DNA of 64,000 nucleotides. Origin: Victivallis vadensis (GTDB taxonomy: Bacteria; Verrucomicrobiota; Lentisphaeria; Victivallales; Victivallaceae). Position 1 is the stretch's first letter. Each line of letters begins with the position of its first letter. Location of the stretch: assembly GCF_003096415.1 (NCBI RefSeq), contig NZ_QEKH01000009.1, positions 98,635 to 162,634 of the forward strand. The letters are read 5' to 3'. The translations under genes and the position numbers were made by a program. Positions 17,416 to 25,605 of this stretch are shown in pieces. The notes below the pieces were generated by a model, which did no database searches, was not told the origin of the DNA, and was given only the letters and a program-made list of their open reading frames with translations.

Positions 17416-18540
17416 CTAATCCCGCACCAGTTTCAGAATCCGCTCAGCAAACAATTCCGGCCGGAAACGCTCCACGGAACGCCGTCCCGCTTCACCCATC
17501 TTCGCCGCCAACGCCGGATCCGCGAGCAGCCGCCCGATTCCCGCCGCCAATCCGTCCACATCGCCCGGCGGAACCGCGATGCCGTTCACGCCGTCCTCCA
17601 GCCACTCCGTCACGCCGCCGACCGCAAAGCCGACCACCGGGATGCCGCGCGCCATCGCCTCGACTCCCGCCAGTCCGAACGGCTCCTGCCAGCGCGACGG
17701 AAACACCGCCAGCCGCACATTCCCCGCCCGCGTCCACGGTTCTGGATCGAAATCGACAAATTCGACCCGGCCGCGCAAATCCGGCCCGGCCATCACCGCG
17801 TCGAGCAGCTTCCGGTCGCGGTTGCGGCCGATCACGACCGCCCGGCCCGGCTGCCGCACCCGCGCGAACGCCCGCAAAAACAGGTCCGCTCCCTTGCCCC
17901 GCAGAATCTGGCCGACGAACACCGCCGCCGGTTCGCCTTCTCCCGGCGGAACAGGGTCCGCACCGGGACACGGCGGCGGAATCTTGTGCAGCAGCAGCGG
18001 GTCAAAACCGTTCATCGCCAGCTCTTCCAGCATGAAATCCGACGCCGCGGCCACCATGCCGCACCGGCGCGCCGCCGCCAGCGTCCGCTCGAATGCCGCA
18101 AACGGCGGCACTCCCCAGCGCCCCGACTCGCCCTTGACCACCGGGGCGCAACAGAAACAGCGCAGCCTGCCATACGGCTTCCAGCAATTCCGGCGCCGCA
18201 GCAACGTATATTTGTGCCGTCTCGGACAGCAGAAATCGTGATCGTGCACATAGAGCAGAGTACGGTTCTTCCGGTTCCAGCCGTCCAGCACGGCCGGATC
18301 GGCGGCCCGGTGCAGAATCACCAGATCGAACCCCTCCGGAAATTCCCCCCAGGGAACCAGCCCGTCGAAACCGACGGCGAATCCGTCCGCGTTTCCCGTC
18401 GTCCGGAACGAGCCGTACACCTCGCATCCGGCGGCGCGCAGCGCGGCGGCGGCATCGAACACAAACCGCTCGATCCCTCCGCAAAAATATCCCTTCTCGG
18501 AGACCTGACAGATCCGCACTGCGTCACCGCCGTTTCTCAT
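17416..18540 (-). CDS. Family 4 glycosyltransferase
   Basis: A 374-residue GT-B glycosyltransferase that should transfer a sugar from a nucleotide donor to the growing repeat unit in the cytoplasm. The N-terminal donor-side motif is GGIERFVFDAAAAL. The C-terminal half has EPFGLAGVEAMARGIPVVG, where the two Glu are the EX7E catalytic pair. The start is ATG at 18540-18538, with GAGGAG 7 nt upstream. The open frame continues further upstream but only inside the preceding gene. The first 17 bp overlap that gene. Confidence 0.92.
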   Translation of the reverse strand: MRNGGDAVRICQVSEKGYFCGGIERFVFDAAAALRAAGCEVYGSFRTTGNADGFAVGFDGLVPWGEFPEGFDLVILHRAADPAVLDGWNRKNRTLLYVHDHDFCCPRRHKYTLLRRRNCWKPYGRLRCFCCAPVVKGESGRWGVPPFAAFERTLAAARRCGMVAAASDFMLEELAMNGFDPLLLHKIPPPCPGADPVPPGEGEPAAVFVGQILRGKGADLFLRAFARVRQPGRAVVIGRNRDRKLLDAVMAGPDLRGRVEFVDFDPEPWTRAGNVRLAVFPSRWQEPFGLAGVEAMARGIPVVGFAVGGVTEWLEDGVNGIAVPPGDVDGLAAGIGRLLADPALAAKMGEAGRRSVERFRPELFAERILKLVRD

Positions 18541-19762
18541 TGCAAAGCTCCTCATAGAAGGCTTCCAGCCGGGCGACAATCCGGGGCCACCGGTAGTTTT
18601 CCTCCAGATCGCGTTCCGCCCCTTCGCAGATGCGGCCGCGCAATTCCCGGTCGGCGCGCGCCGCCCGGCACTTCTCAATCAGTTCGTTCAGGTCGGCCGA
18701 ATCAAAAGCGAGGCCGTTTTCTCCGTCACGCACCAGATGCTCCAGACCGCCCACCCGGGCCGCCACCACCGGCAGCCCCGCCGACCACGCCTCCAGCACC
18801 ACAATGCCGAACGGCTCATGGCGGGACGGCAGCACGAAAAGATCGGCGCAGCGGTAAGCGGCGACCAGTTCGGGAGACGACGGCTGGAAACCGGGAATGA
18901 TCGTCACGCACTCCTCCAGCGCGTTTTCCGCGATATAGGCTTTCATCCGCGCAAAATAATCGGTCGCGGTGATCGGCCCGACCAGCAGCAAATGCAAATC
19001 CGGCATCTCCCCGCGGAGCCATTTCATCATTTTGAGCAGCTGCATCTGATTTTTCTGATAGTCGATCCGGGAGACGCAGAGCACCACGAACTTTTCCCGC
19101 CCGATCCCGTAACGGCGGCGGAAGCCCGGATCCGGAGCCGTCCGGAACCGCTCCGGATCCACTCCGTTCGGCAGATAGATCACATTCTTCTCCGGGAACT
19201 TCGCCGCGACGCGCCGGTATTCGTCATAGCCGACGCAGACGATCCCGTCCGCGCGCGACATCGGGTCGAAGTTCTCAAACCGGACCAGGTCCAGCAGCCT
19301 GCCGTAGTTCAACGAATGTTCCAGCGGGCGGCACATCTCGCGGATCTCGCCTTCCGGCACATTCAGCGCACCGCCGTGCAGCGACATCACGAAAGGAATC
19401 CGCACCCGCCGCGCCGTCCTGCACGCCTGCACCGCGAGATGCCCCATCGTATGGCAGTGAATCACATCGGCCTTTTCCGTCTCCAGAGCCCGGATCAGCG
19501 CGGGCGAAAAGGGATTGCCGCCCTTCTTGTCCAGCATCCGGCGGCGCATTTTCGACAGCGGGAAATAGGGATATGAGTAGCCGAAGCGGGAAATGCGGAT
19601 GCCGGAGACCTCCTCATCCCCCGTCCGATCCAGCGCGGATGTGCAGAAAATCCGGGCGCCGTGTCCGTCGCGCAACAATTCGCGCGCCGTGTTGAACACC
19701 ACGGTTTCGGTACCGCCCCACTCCTGGAAACTCATCCGGCGCAACAGGTTCGCTATCTGCAT
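18524..19762 (-). CDS. Family 4 glycosyltransferase
   Basis: A 412-residue GT-B enzyme. Motifs are GGTETVVFNTARELL near the N-terminus, CVSRIDYQKNQMQLLKMM at the donor site, and HEPFGIVVLEAWSAGLPVV with the EX7E pair. It is soluble with no signal peptide. It overlaps the preceding GT2 gene by 10 bp and the next GT4 gene by 17 bp, so it is translationally linked in the polysaccharide operon. Donor and acceptor cannot be read from sequence. Confidence 0.93.
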   Translation of the reverse strand: MQIANLLRRMSFQEWGGTETVVFNTARELLRDGHGARIFCTSALDRTGDEEVSGIRISRFGYSYPYFPLSKMRRRMLDKKGGNPFSPALIRALETEKADVIHCHTMGHLAVQACRTARRVRIPFVMSLHGGALNVPEGEIREMCRPLEHSLNYGRLLDLVRFENFDPMSRADGIVCVGYDEYRRVAAKFPEKNVIYLPNGVDPERFRTAPDPGFRRRYGIGREKFVVLCVSRIDYQKNQMQLLKMMKWLRGEMPDLHLLLVGPITATDYFARMKAYIAENALEECVTIIPGFQPSSPELVAAYRCADLFVLPSRHEPFGIVVLEAWSAGLPVVAARVGGLEHLVRDGENGLAFDSADLNELIEKCRAARADRELRGRICEGAERDLEENYRWPRIVARLEAFYEELCNEKRR

Positions 19763-20616
19763 AATACCCTCGCTTCACGTTTGGAGTTGTCACGCCGGCC
19801 GCGGTACAGCGAACGGCGCTGAAGATACCGGTAACGGATTCCGGCCGCGACGGTACCGGCTTCGCCCCGCCTGGCGAGGTACGCGAAATCCCGGAACGTT
19901 TCAGCCAGGAACGGCAGCAGGAAGTTCCGGAAGAAACCGGTCTCCCCGCCGAAAATGGCGGCGTCAGCCCATCCTTCATTGTAGAAACGGGTCCGCAATT
20001 GCGCCGGAGTGTAGTTGTGGGAGTGCTCGACCCGGGCCTCCGGCACATAGACCAGTTTGCGCCCCTCCAGCGCCATGCGGTGCGCCCACTCCACGTCCTC
20101 CGAATAACGGAACTCCGGGTTGAACGGCCGCTCCAGCAGCAGCTTCCGCGGAATCGCCGAGGACGCCAGCGAAAAGAAAAATTTCCATTTCGCCGCAATG
20201 GAGCCGTCGCCGAACGCCCGCTCGTTATCCTTGCGGACCAGGGCGAACGCGTCGGGGCGCGGCAGCTGATTTGCGAAAGCCGCGGCAACCGTCCCCTCGC
20301 TCTCCTCCAACGGCCGCACCAGCTTTTCCAGCCAGCTTTCATCCAGCGGAACGCAGTCGGAATTGTTGAAAACCAGCACGTCGCCGGAGGCGATCCGGGC
20401 CGCTTCATTCACCACCCGGCCCGGCAGGTAATCCCCGGCCCGGCCGTTCACCAGCCGGTCCGGCTTGAAGGAACGGACGATTTCCAGCGTGCCGTCGGTC
20501 GAGCCGGAGTCGAAGACGATCAGCTCCGCCTCCCGGCTTTGGCGGCGCAGCATCTCCAGCGTCCGCCGGATGCACCCCTCGTCATTGAAGGAACGCACGA
20601 TCAGAGAGAGTTTCAT
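19753..20616 (-). CDS. Family 2 glycosyltransferase
   Basis: A 287-residue GT-A enzyme. It starts with the family 2 pattern MKLSLIVRSFNDE and has FDSGSTDGTLEIV for nucleotide binding. VLVFNNSDCVPLD stands at the usual DXD position, where one Asp is replaced (SDC). ANQLPRPDAFALV and YSEDVEWAHRMAL (the acceptor-side ED) follow. The start overlaps the stop of the PP2C regulator gene by 4 bp (ATGA), which suggests translational coupling of regulator and glycosyltransferase. It ends 10 bp inside the next GT4 gene. Confidence 0.92.
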   Translation of the reverse strand: MKLSLIVRSFNDEGCIRRTLEMLRRQSREAELIVFDSGSTDGTLEIVRSFKPDRLVNGRAGDYLPGRVVNEAARIASGDVLVFNNSDCVPLDESWLEKLVRPLEESEGTVAAAFANQLPRPDAFALVRKDNERAFGDGSIAAKWKFFFSLASSAIPRKLLLERPFNPEFRYSEDVEWAHRMALEGRKLVYVPEARVEHSHNYTPAQLRTRFYNEGWADAAIFGGETGFFRNFLLPFLAETFRDFAYLARRGEAGTVAAGIRYRYLQRRSLYRGRRDNSKREARVLCR

Positions 20617-22241
20617 TTCCCGCCTTTCTGCAGGTCGAAATAGAGTTTGGAAACGTTCAGCCCGTGATAATTCTTCCGGAAAAAACCGTCCGACAGATTT
20701 GCAATCAGCTGCAATCCCCGCCCTGCTTCGGCATCCATCAGGAAGTCGTCGAAACCGCCGCCCTCCTCCGGCTTCGGCAATTCGATTTCGAATTTCCGCG
20801 CCCGGTCCAGAAACGTCACCTCCACCCGGCCGTTCTCCAATGCGACCGACACCATGATCTTCGGCCGGATGCGCGGCCGGGTCGCAAAACCGTGCATGAT
20901 GATGTTGTTGAAAAATTCCACGGAAGCCAGCTCTATCTCCAGCAGTTTGAACTCATCCACCCCCGCCCCTTTCAGCGCCCGGTGCAGCTCCTCGGAAAAG
21001 GTCTTGCTGTTGGCCATGTCCACCGTATACGCCGCCGAAAGCTTTACCGCCGCCGAAGTGGAATCCCGCCGCCCGAAAGAGATGATCGAAACGTCGTCGC
21101 TGGTTTCGGTATATCCGGCCTCCTCGATGCACTCCGCCAGCAGATAGGGGATCTGCCCCTGGCTGATATCGACATTGGATTCCACCAGCAGTTTCACAAA
21201 CTCCTCGCGGGACATCTTGTTGCTGTTGATGTCGCAGGTATCCATCACACCGTCGGTCATCGAAAAATAACGGCAGTCGCGGTCAAACGTTTCGTGAATC
21301 ACATCCTCCGCCGTATATTCGAACTCCTGAAACCAGCCGATCGGAATCCCGCCTTTCATACCGGGATCGCGGTAGTCGATCCGGTGCTCGCGCTCATCGT
21401 AACGGAAAAGCCCCATATGGCCGGCGCTGATATAATCGAGCGTCTCCTTTTCGCAGTCCGCCAGCACCGCGAGACAGGTCATATAACCGCGATGGTCGAA
21501 TTCGGTACAGAAATAAGCGTTCAGCCGGTTGAACAGCTCCGGCAGCAGGTTGTCAGGATCGGCCGCCTGCTCGATAATGGTCTTGCTCCACCCCATCACC
21601 ACGCTCATCTGCATCGCGGCAGAAATTCCATGCCCGGCCACGTCGCCGATAAAGATCAGATAGCGCCGCCCTCCCAGTTCGATCAGGTTGTAAAGGTCGC
21701 CGCCGATCCCGTACATCGGTTCATAAAGAGAGGAGAGAAAAAGGTCATTGTTGCAGACAATCCAGTCCGGCAGCAGCAGCGCCTGCATCCGGGAAGCGGC
21801 GCGGATATCATTGACCACACTGGAATAGTGCTTGATCTGCAGATGGGATTTCCGGTAACGCTCGATCGCTTCGCGGACACACTCCAGAAACTTCTGCGGC
21901 ATGATCGGCTTGCTGACCAGCACCACTTCACCGTCCGCGGAAAAGTGTTCCACCAATTCACCGTGCGCCGAATAATCGAGGAAACCCGGTATGATCACCG
22001 GCACGATCGAATCGATCCGGCGGAACATATCCAGAAACGCCGCGGCGCTCTCGTCCAGAATCGACACGGCGTAAATCACCGCGCTGCAACCGCTCTTCCG
22101 ATGGAATTCCGCCGCTGCCTCCTGCGAGCTGAACACTTCGACCCGGTAGGGTTCGTTCTTCAGGATTTCGAGAATCAGTGTACGGGTCGCCCGGTCATCA
22201 TCGACGACAATCACCGTAGTCTCGTCACCTTTCGCCGACAT
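20613..22241 (-). CDS. RsbU-type regulator: receiver-like, PP2C phosphatase and HATPase (anti-sigma kinase-like) domains
   Basis: A 542-residue protein starting at ATG 22241-22239 (GGAG 7 nt upstream). The longer in-frame start at 22316 would overlap the STAS gene. Residues 8-125 are a receiver fold with DDD (14-16) and the late Lys (VSKPI), but the phosphoacceptor position is Ala58 (VIYAVS). Residues about 150-390 are a PP2C/SpoIIE phosphatase with GGD (D182), IGDVAGHG (D200), SMTDGVMD (D330) and SDDVSII (D382/383). Residues about 400-540 are an HATPase of the RsbW/SpoIIAB type (EFFNNIIMHG, GRGLQLIANLSD). It carries both phosphatase and possible kinase for the adjacent STAS protein. It heads the polysaccharide operon. 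Confidence 0.9.
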   Translation of the reverse strand: MSAKGDETTVIVVDDDRATRTLILEILKNEPYRVEVFSSQEAAAEFHRKSGCSAVIYAVSILDESAAAFLDMFRRIDSIVPVIIPGFLDYSAHGELVEHFSADGEVVLVSKPIMPQKFLECVREAIERYRKSHLQIKHYSSVVNDIRAASRMQALLLPDWIVCNNDLFLSSLYEPMYGIGGDLYNLIELGGRRYLIFIGDVAGHGISAAMQMSVVMGWSKTIIEQAADPDNLLPELFNRLNAYFCTEFDHRGYMTCLAVLADCEKETLDYISAGHMGLFRYDEREHRIDYRDPGMKGGIPIGWFQEFEYTAEDVIHETFDRDCRYFSMTDGVMDTCDINSNKMSREEFVKLLVESNVDISQGQIPYLLAECIEEAGYTETSDDVSIISFGRRDSTSAAVKLSAAYTVDMANSKTFSEELHRALKGAGVDEFKLLEIELASVEFFNNIIMHGFATRPRIRPKIMVSVALENGRVEVTFLDRARKFEIELPKPEEGGGFDDFLMDAEAGRGLQLIANLSDGFFRKNYHGLNVSKLYFDLQKGGK

Positions 22242-22260
22242 ACCGTTTCTCCGGCAATAT

Positions 22261-22599
22261 TCAGACGGCAAATGACTTGACGGCAGTACCCAGATCGTCG
22301 AAAATATCGAAGACACGATAGGCGCGGGTGATTTCGAAAATCATCCTTACCTTGGTGCTCAGGTTGGCAAGCTTCAGCAGCCCGCCGTTCTCCTGGGAGA
22401 AACGCAGACAGAAGACGATCACTCCCAATCCGGTGCTGTCCAGAAATTCCAGCTCCTGCAGATCCATCGCCACTTTGGGGGCCTGGGCGGCCAGGCGGCG
22501 ATACTGCGACTTCAGTATTTCGGAATTTTCAGCGTCGACCCGGTCCGTCATCAGTCTGATGACCAGGACGTCGTCAATCATTTCGTGTTTGATTTCCAT
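22261..22599 (-). CDS. STAS-domain anti-sigma factor antagonist
   Basis: A 112-residue protein that is a single STAS domain of the SpoIIAA/RsbV type. The phosphorylatable serine is Ser55 in EFLDSTGLGVIVF. In partner-switching systems the unphosphorylated form binds the kinase-type HATPase partner, and a PP2C phosphatase restores it. Both activities seem to be encoded 19 bp downstream in one protein. First gene of the polysaccharide operon, about 33 bp after a predicted transcription start. Confidence 0.93.
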   Translation of the reverse strand: MEIKHEMIDDVLVIRLMTDRVDAENSEILKSQYRRLAAQAPKVAMDLQELEFLDSTGLGVIVFCLRFSQENGGLLKLANLSTKVRMIFEITRAYRVFDIFDDLGTAVKSFAV

Positions 22600-22638
22600 A
22601 ATGTAACCTTAATCATGATGTTCCAGTCTGCCGCTATT

Positions 22639-22666
22639 AATATATACAATAAATTTTCATTTTCAA
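22639..22666 (-). promoter_or_regulatory. Promoter of the exopolysaccharide operon
   Basis: On the minus strand TTGAAA (22666-22661), 16 bp, TATATT (22644-22639), in a strongly AT-rich intergenic stretch. The expected start is near 22632. Confidence 0.6.
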
Positions 22667-22734
22667 GTTTATAACTCAAAAAATAAATATTTCAACTTTA
22701 TTTTTCCAGTTGATATTTTCCTCCGTTTTTGAGC

Positions 22735-22763
22735 TTGAAAAATCGCTTTGCGCATCTTATACT
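22735..22763 (+). promoter_or_regulatory. Promoter of the aldo/keto reductase gene
   Basis: TTGAAA (22735-22740), 17 bp, TATACT (22758-22763). An upstream in-frame ATG at 22748 lies inside this promoter and is therefore rejected as start. Confidence 0.7.
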
Positions 22764-22801
22764 ACATGCAAGCCATCAAATACGGGAAAGGGAAATATTC
22801 C

Positions 22802-23929
22802 ATGATTTACCACGACTTCGGCAAAACCGGCTTCCGGATCTCCGCACTCGGCTTCGGAGCCATGCGGCTGCCGATTCCGGAAAACGCCGACCGGGAGGCC
22901 ACCGCCGACCTCGGCGACGCCGTCGAACTGCTCCGGCACGGCATCCGTTCCGGCATCAACTACATCGACACCGCCTATTTCTACTGCAACGGCCGCAGCG
23001 AGCTCGCTGTCGGACTCGCGCTGGAGGACGGCTGGCGCGACCGGGTCGCCCTCTCCACCAAACTGCCGGTAGGGGACGTGAAAAAGCCGGACGACGCCCG
23101 CCGCATCCTGGAGGATCAGCTGCGCAAGCTGCGCACCGACCATATCGACTTCTACCACTTCCACGGCATCGGCCGGGACGCCTTCGACAACATCATCCGC
23201 CCGCTGAAGCTGATCGAGCTGATGGAGAAATGCAAGGACGAGGGGCTGATCCGCCACCTCTCCTTCTCCTTCCACGATCCGAATCCCCATACCATGATCG
23301 AACTTCTGGATACCGGCGCCTTTTCCTCGGTGCTCTGCCAGTACAACCTGCTCGACCGCAGCAACCTCGCCGGTATCCGCCACGCCCGTGAGCTCGGCGT
23401 CGGCGTGGTGGTGATGGGGCCGGTCGGCGGCGGACGCCTCGCCTTCAAGGGCGGCGTATTCGAAGACGCCCTCGGCGGCAGGCTCTCCACACCGGAGCTG
23501 GCGGTCCGTTTCGTGCTCAGCACGCCCGGCGTCTGCTGCGCCCTCTCCGGCATGGGCGATGCCGGAATGGTCGACGGCAATGTGCGTGTCGCCTCCTCCG
23601 ACACCCGCCTGACGGAAGCGGAACTCGCCGCCGTCGACCGGGTCGCCGCCGATTGCGACAAACTCAAATCGCTCTACTGCACCGGCTGCAACTACTGCAC
23701 TCCGGTCTGCCCGGCCAAGGTCAACATTCCGCGCTGCTTCGAAGCACTGATCTACGACCGGGTCTACAACCTCGCCCGGACCGCCGAACAGCGCTACCGG
23801 GCGATCCCCGGCAACGACAAAGAGCGCAACGCCTCCGCCTGTGTCGGCTGCGGCGCCTGCGAGAAGAAGTGCCCGCAGCACATTCCGATCCGTCAGCGGC
23901 TCCGGGAGTGTGTCGAACGGTTCCGTTAG
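22802..23929 (+). CDS. Aldo/keto reductase with C-terminal 4Fe-4S ferredoxin domain
   Basis: A 375-residue protein. Residues 1-270 are an aldo/keto reductase barrel (MIYHDFGKTGFRISALGFG start, NYIDTAYFY with catalytic Asp and Tyr, LSTKLPV with Lys, FYHFHGI with His). The C-terminal part has two cysteine clusters, CTGCNYCTPVCPAKVNIP and CVGCGACEKKCPQHIP, typical of two 4Fe-4S clusters. Such fused reductases are common in anaerobes. The start at 22802 follows GGGAAA and comes after the promoter. A short inverted repeat (GAAACCG, 10-nt T-rich loop, CGGTTTC) follows the stop. Confidence 0.92.
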   Translation: MIYHDFGKTGFRISALGFGAMRLPIPENADREATADLGDAVELLRHGIRSGINYIDTAYFYCNGRSELAVGLALEDGWRDRVALSTKLPVGDVKKPDDARRILEDQLRKLRTDHIDFYHFHGIGRDAFDNIIRPLKLIELMEKCKDEGLIRHLSFSFHDPNPHTMIELLDTGAFSSVLCQYNLLDRSNLAGIRHARELGVGVVVMGPVGGGRLAFKGGVFEDALGGRLSTPELAVRFVLSTPGVCCALSGMGDAGMVDGNVRVASSDTRLTEAELAAVDRVAADCDKLKSLYCTGCNYCTPVCPAKVNIPRCFEALIYDRVYNLARTAEQRYRAIPGNDKERNASACVGCGACEKKCPQHIPIRQRLRECVERFR

Positions 23930-23975
23930 AAACCGTTTTTTCTTCCGGTTTCCGCCCGATTGCCCCGTGACGGAG

Positions 23976-24004
23976 TTGACAATTGCAGCAGGAGCGGTTA
24001 TACT
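23976..24004 (+). promoter_or_regulatory. Consensus sigma70 promoter of the LacI-family gene
   Basis: A perfect TTGACA (23976-23981), 17 bp, and TATACT (23999-24004). It is the strongest promoter match in the window and is followed at once by a palindromic operator. Confidence 0.8.
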
Positions 24005-24010
24005 ATAAAA

Positions 24011-24025
24011 TTGAAACTGTTTCAA
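24011..24025 (+). promoter_or_regulatory. LacI-type operator palindrome at the transcription start
   Basis: TTGAAACTGTTTCAA is a perfect 7-1-7 palindrome 6 bp after the -10 box, covering the expected start site. LacI-family operators of the TGAAAC/GTTTCA type look like this, so the gene downstream probably represses itself. Confidence 0.75.
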
Positions 24026-24041
24026 TCGAGGGAGAAGTCGC

Positions 24042-25007
24042 ATGGCCACCGACATCAACACACTTGCGGAGATCTGCGGAGTCTCCAAATCGACTATTTC
24101 ACGGGTTTTCACCGGCCGGGCCAAAGTCAGCGAGGAGCTCCGCAACCGGGTTCTGCAGGCGGCGCGCGAATTGAACTACCGCCCCCAACAGGTAATGGCG
24201 CGGGACTGTGTCGCAATCGTGGTCAACGATCTGCCCAACCCGAACCGGCGCACCAGTTTTTCGGAACGGATCCTCAATCAGGCGGTATTCGAAATCACCC
24301 GGCGCAATCTGCTGTCGGAAATCATTTCCGTGGATGAATTGGCCCGTCTCTACAACGGTTACACCAAAGCGGTGCTGCTGCTGATGTCCGAAAACTACAT
24401 CGAGCAGCACCTCGAACAATTCCGGCGGCTTTCGATGCCGATTCTGACCGTAAACAAACAGTATGATTTCAGTTCGTCGGTCAATACCGACCACGGCGAA
24501 GGCGTCCGGCTTGCGCTGGAGCACCTCCACGCCGAGGGACACCGCCGGATCGGCCTGACCGTCGACCGCTTCAACAATCAGGCCGGACGCGAACGGCTCG
24601 AAGCCTACCGCAAATTCATGACCGCCGCCGGGCTGCCGGAGCTGCCGGTCGTGCAGTACACCGACCAGGATTACGCCGGTTCCAGCGCCGGGCTGACCAC
24701 CCTGCTCGATTCGCAGCCGACTGCGTTGATCGCCTGTGGCGAAGGTGTCGCCTTGCCGGTGTTCCACGAGCTTCAGGAGCGCGGATTCCGGATTCCGGAC
24801 GACATCTCCCTCATCACCGGCGAACTCGCCGGCGTCTCATGCTGGATGACCCCGGAGCTGACCACAATAGACCAGGACCTCGACGCCCTCGCCCGCGCCA
24901 CCATCACCCAGTTGGTCACCCGTATCCGCAACCCGCAGCTTCCGCGCAGTTCCAGCTGGCTGCCGACGACCCTGATCAAGCGTAACAGCGTGAAAAAAAT
25001 ACAGTGA
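24042..25007 (+). CDS. LacI-family transcriptional repressor
   Basis: A 321-residue regulator. The N-terminal helix-turn-helix is TLAEICGVSKSTISRVFTGRAKVSEELR and the hinge helix lies near QAARELNYRPQQV. The rest is a periplasmic-binding-protein-like ligand domain (VNTDHGEGVRLALEHLHAEGHRRIGL, GVALPVFHELQERGFRIPDDIS). The start follows GGGAGAAG. It probably binds the palindrome in its own promoter. The ligand is unknown; sugar or polyol is usual. Confidence 0.93.
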   Translation: MATDINTLAEICGVSKSTISRVFTGRAKVSEELRNRVLQAARELNYRPQQVMARDCVAIVVNDLPNPNRRTSFSERILNQAVFEITRRNLLSEIISVDELARLYNGYTKAVLLLMSENYIEQHLEQFRRLSMPILTVNKQYDFSSSVNTDHGEGVRLALEHLHAEGHRRIGLTVDRFNNQAGRERLEAYRKFMTAAGLPELPVVQYTDQDYAGSSAGLTTLLDSQPTALIACGEGVALPVFHELQERGFRIPDDISLITGELAGVSCWMTPELTTIDQDLDALARATITQLVTRIRNPQLPRSSSWLPTTLIKRNSVKKIQ

Positions 25008-25081
25008 CCGTGTTTGTCCGTAAAATCGGTTGTACCGGCGCTGCAGCCGGAGTTGCACCAAACCAAAGAGGAGGAATCACC

Positions 25082-25534
25082 ATGCTCAGACAACTGTCCG
25101 CCGTCGCCGCATCCGCCGCATTCATCACACTGCTGGGGAGCGGATGCTCCACCCCGCAGCCGATCGTGCGCAATTATCTTGCGGCCGAACCGACCCGCGA
25201 TGCAAAACTCGGCAACGCCAAACTCAAACTCTTTCTCGACGAAAAGCTCGGGGATGAAAATATCCCCTGCTCCATGCTCTACGTCGAACTGCCCCACGAC
25301 GAAACCATGGCCCTCCGGCGCCTGGAAAGCGCCGAAACCATCCTCGTTCAGTCCGGCAGCGGCATCCTGACCGTAAACGGCAGAAAAATTCCGGTCGGCC
25401 CCGGCAGCGCGGTCTTCATCCCCGCCGGAGCCACCCAGAAACTCTTCAACAACAGTTCCGAAACCATGAAGTACATCTCCGTGATCGTCCCGCCCTTCCG
25501 CGACGACGAATGCGAATTCATCGATCAGGACTGA
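25082..25534 (+). CDS. Cupin-fold lipoprotein
   Basis: A 150-residue protein. ATG at 25082 follows a strong AGGAGG ribosome site; the longer frame starting at 25004 has none. The signal peptide ends in a lipobox LGSGC with lipidated Cys22. Residues about 60-140 have cupin strands (ESAETILVQSGSGILTVNG, IPVGPGSAVFIPAGATQKLFNN). The histidines that bind metal in most cupins are largely absent (only HDET), so it may bind a ligand and not catalyse. It lies 74 bp after the LacI gene, possibly on the same transcript, and converges on phoU. Confidence 0.8.
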   Translation: MLRQLSAVAASAAFITLLGSGCSTPQPIVRNYLAAEPTRDAKLGNAKLKLFLDEKLGDENIPCSMLYVELPHDETMALRRLESAETILVQSGSGILTVNGRKIPVGPGSAVFIPAGATQKLFNNSSETMKYISVIVPPFRDDECEFIDQD

Positions 25535-25605
25535 AACCGGGGTGTCTCCGGCGGCCGGTGGCAGATATCGCCCACAGAACAAATAAACTGATAGATACTA
25601 ACCCC

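Noticed and set aside
23929..23952. Terminator after the aldo/keto reductase
   Set aside because: The T run is in the loop and not after the stem, so the usual rho-independent layout is missing.
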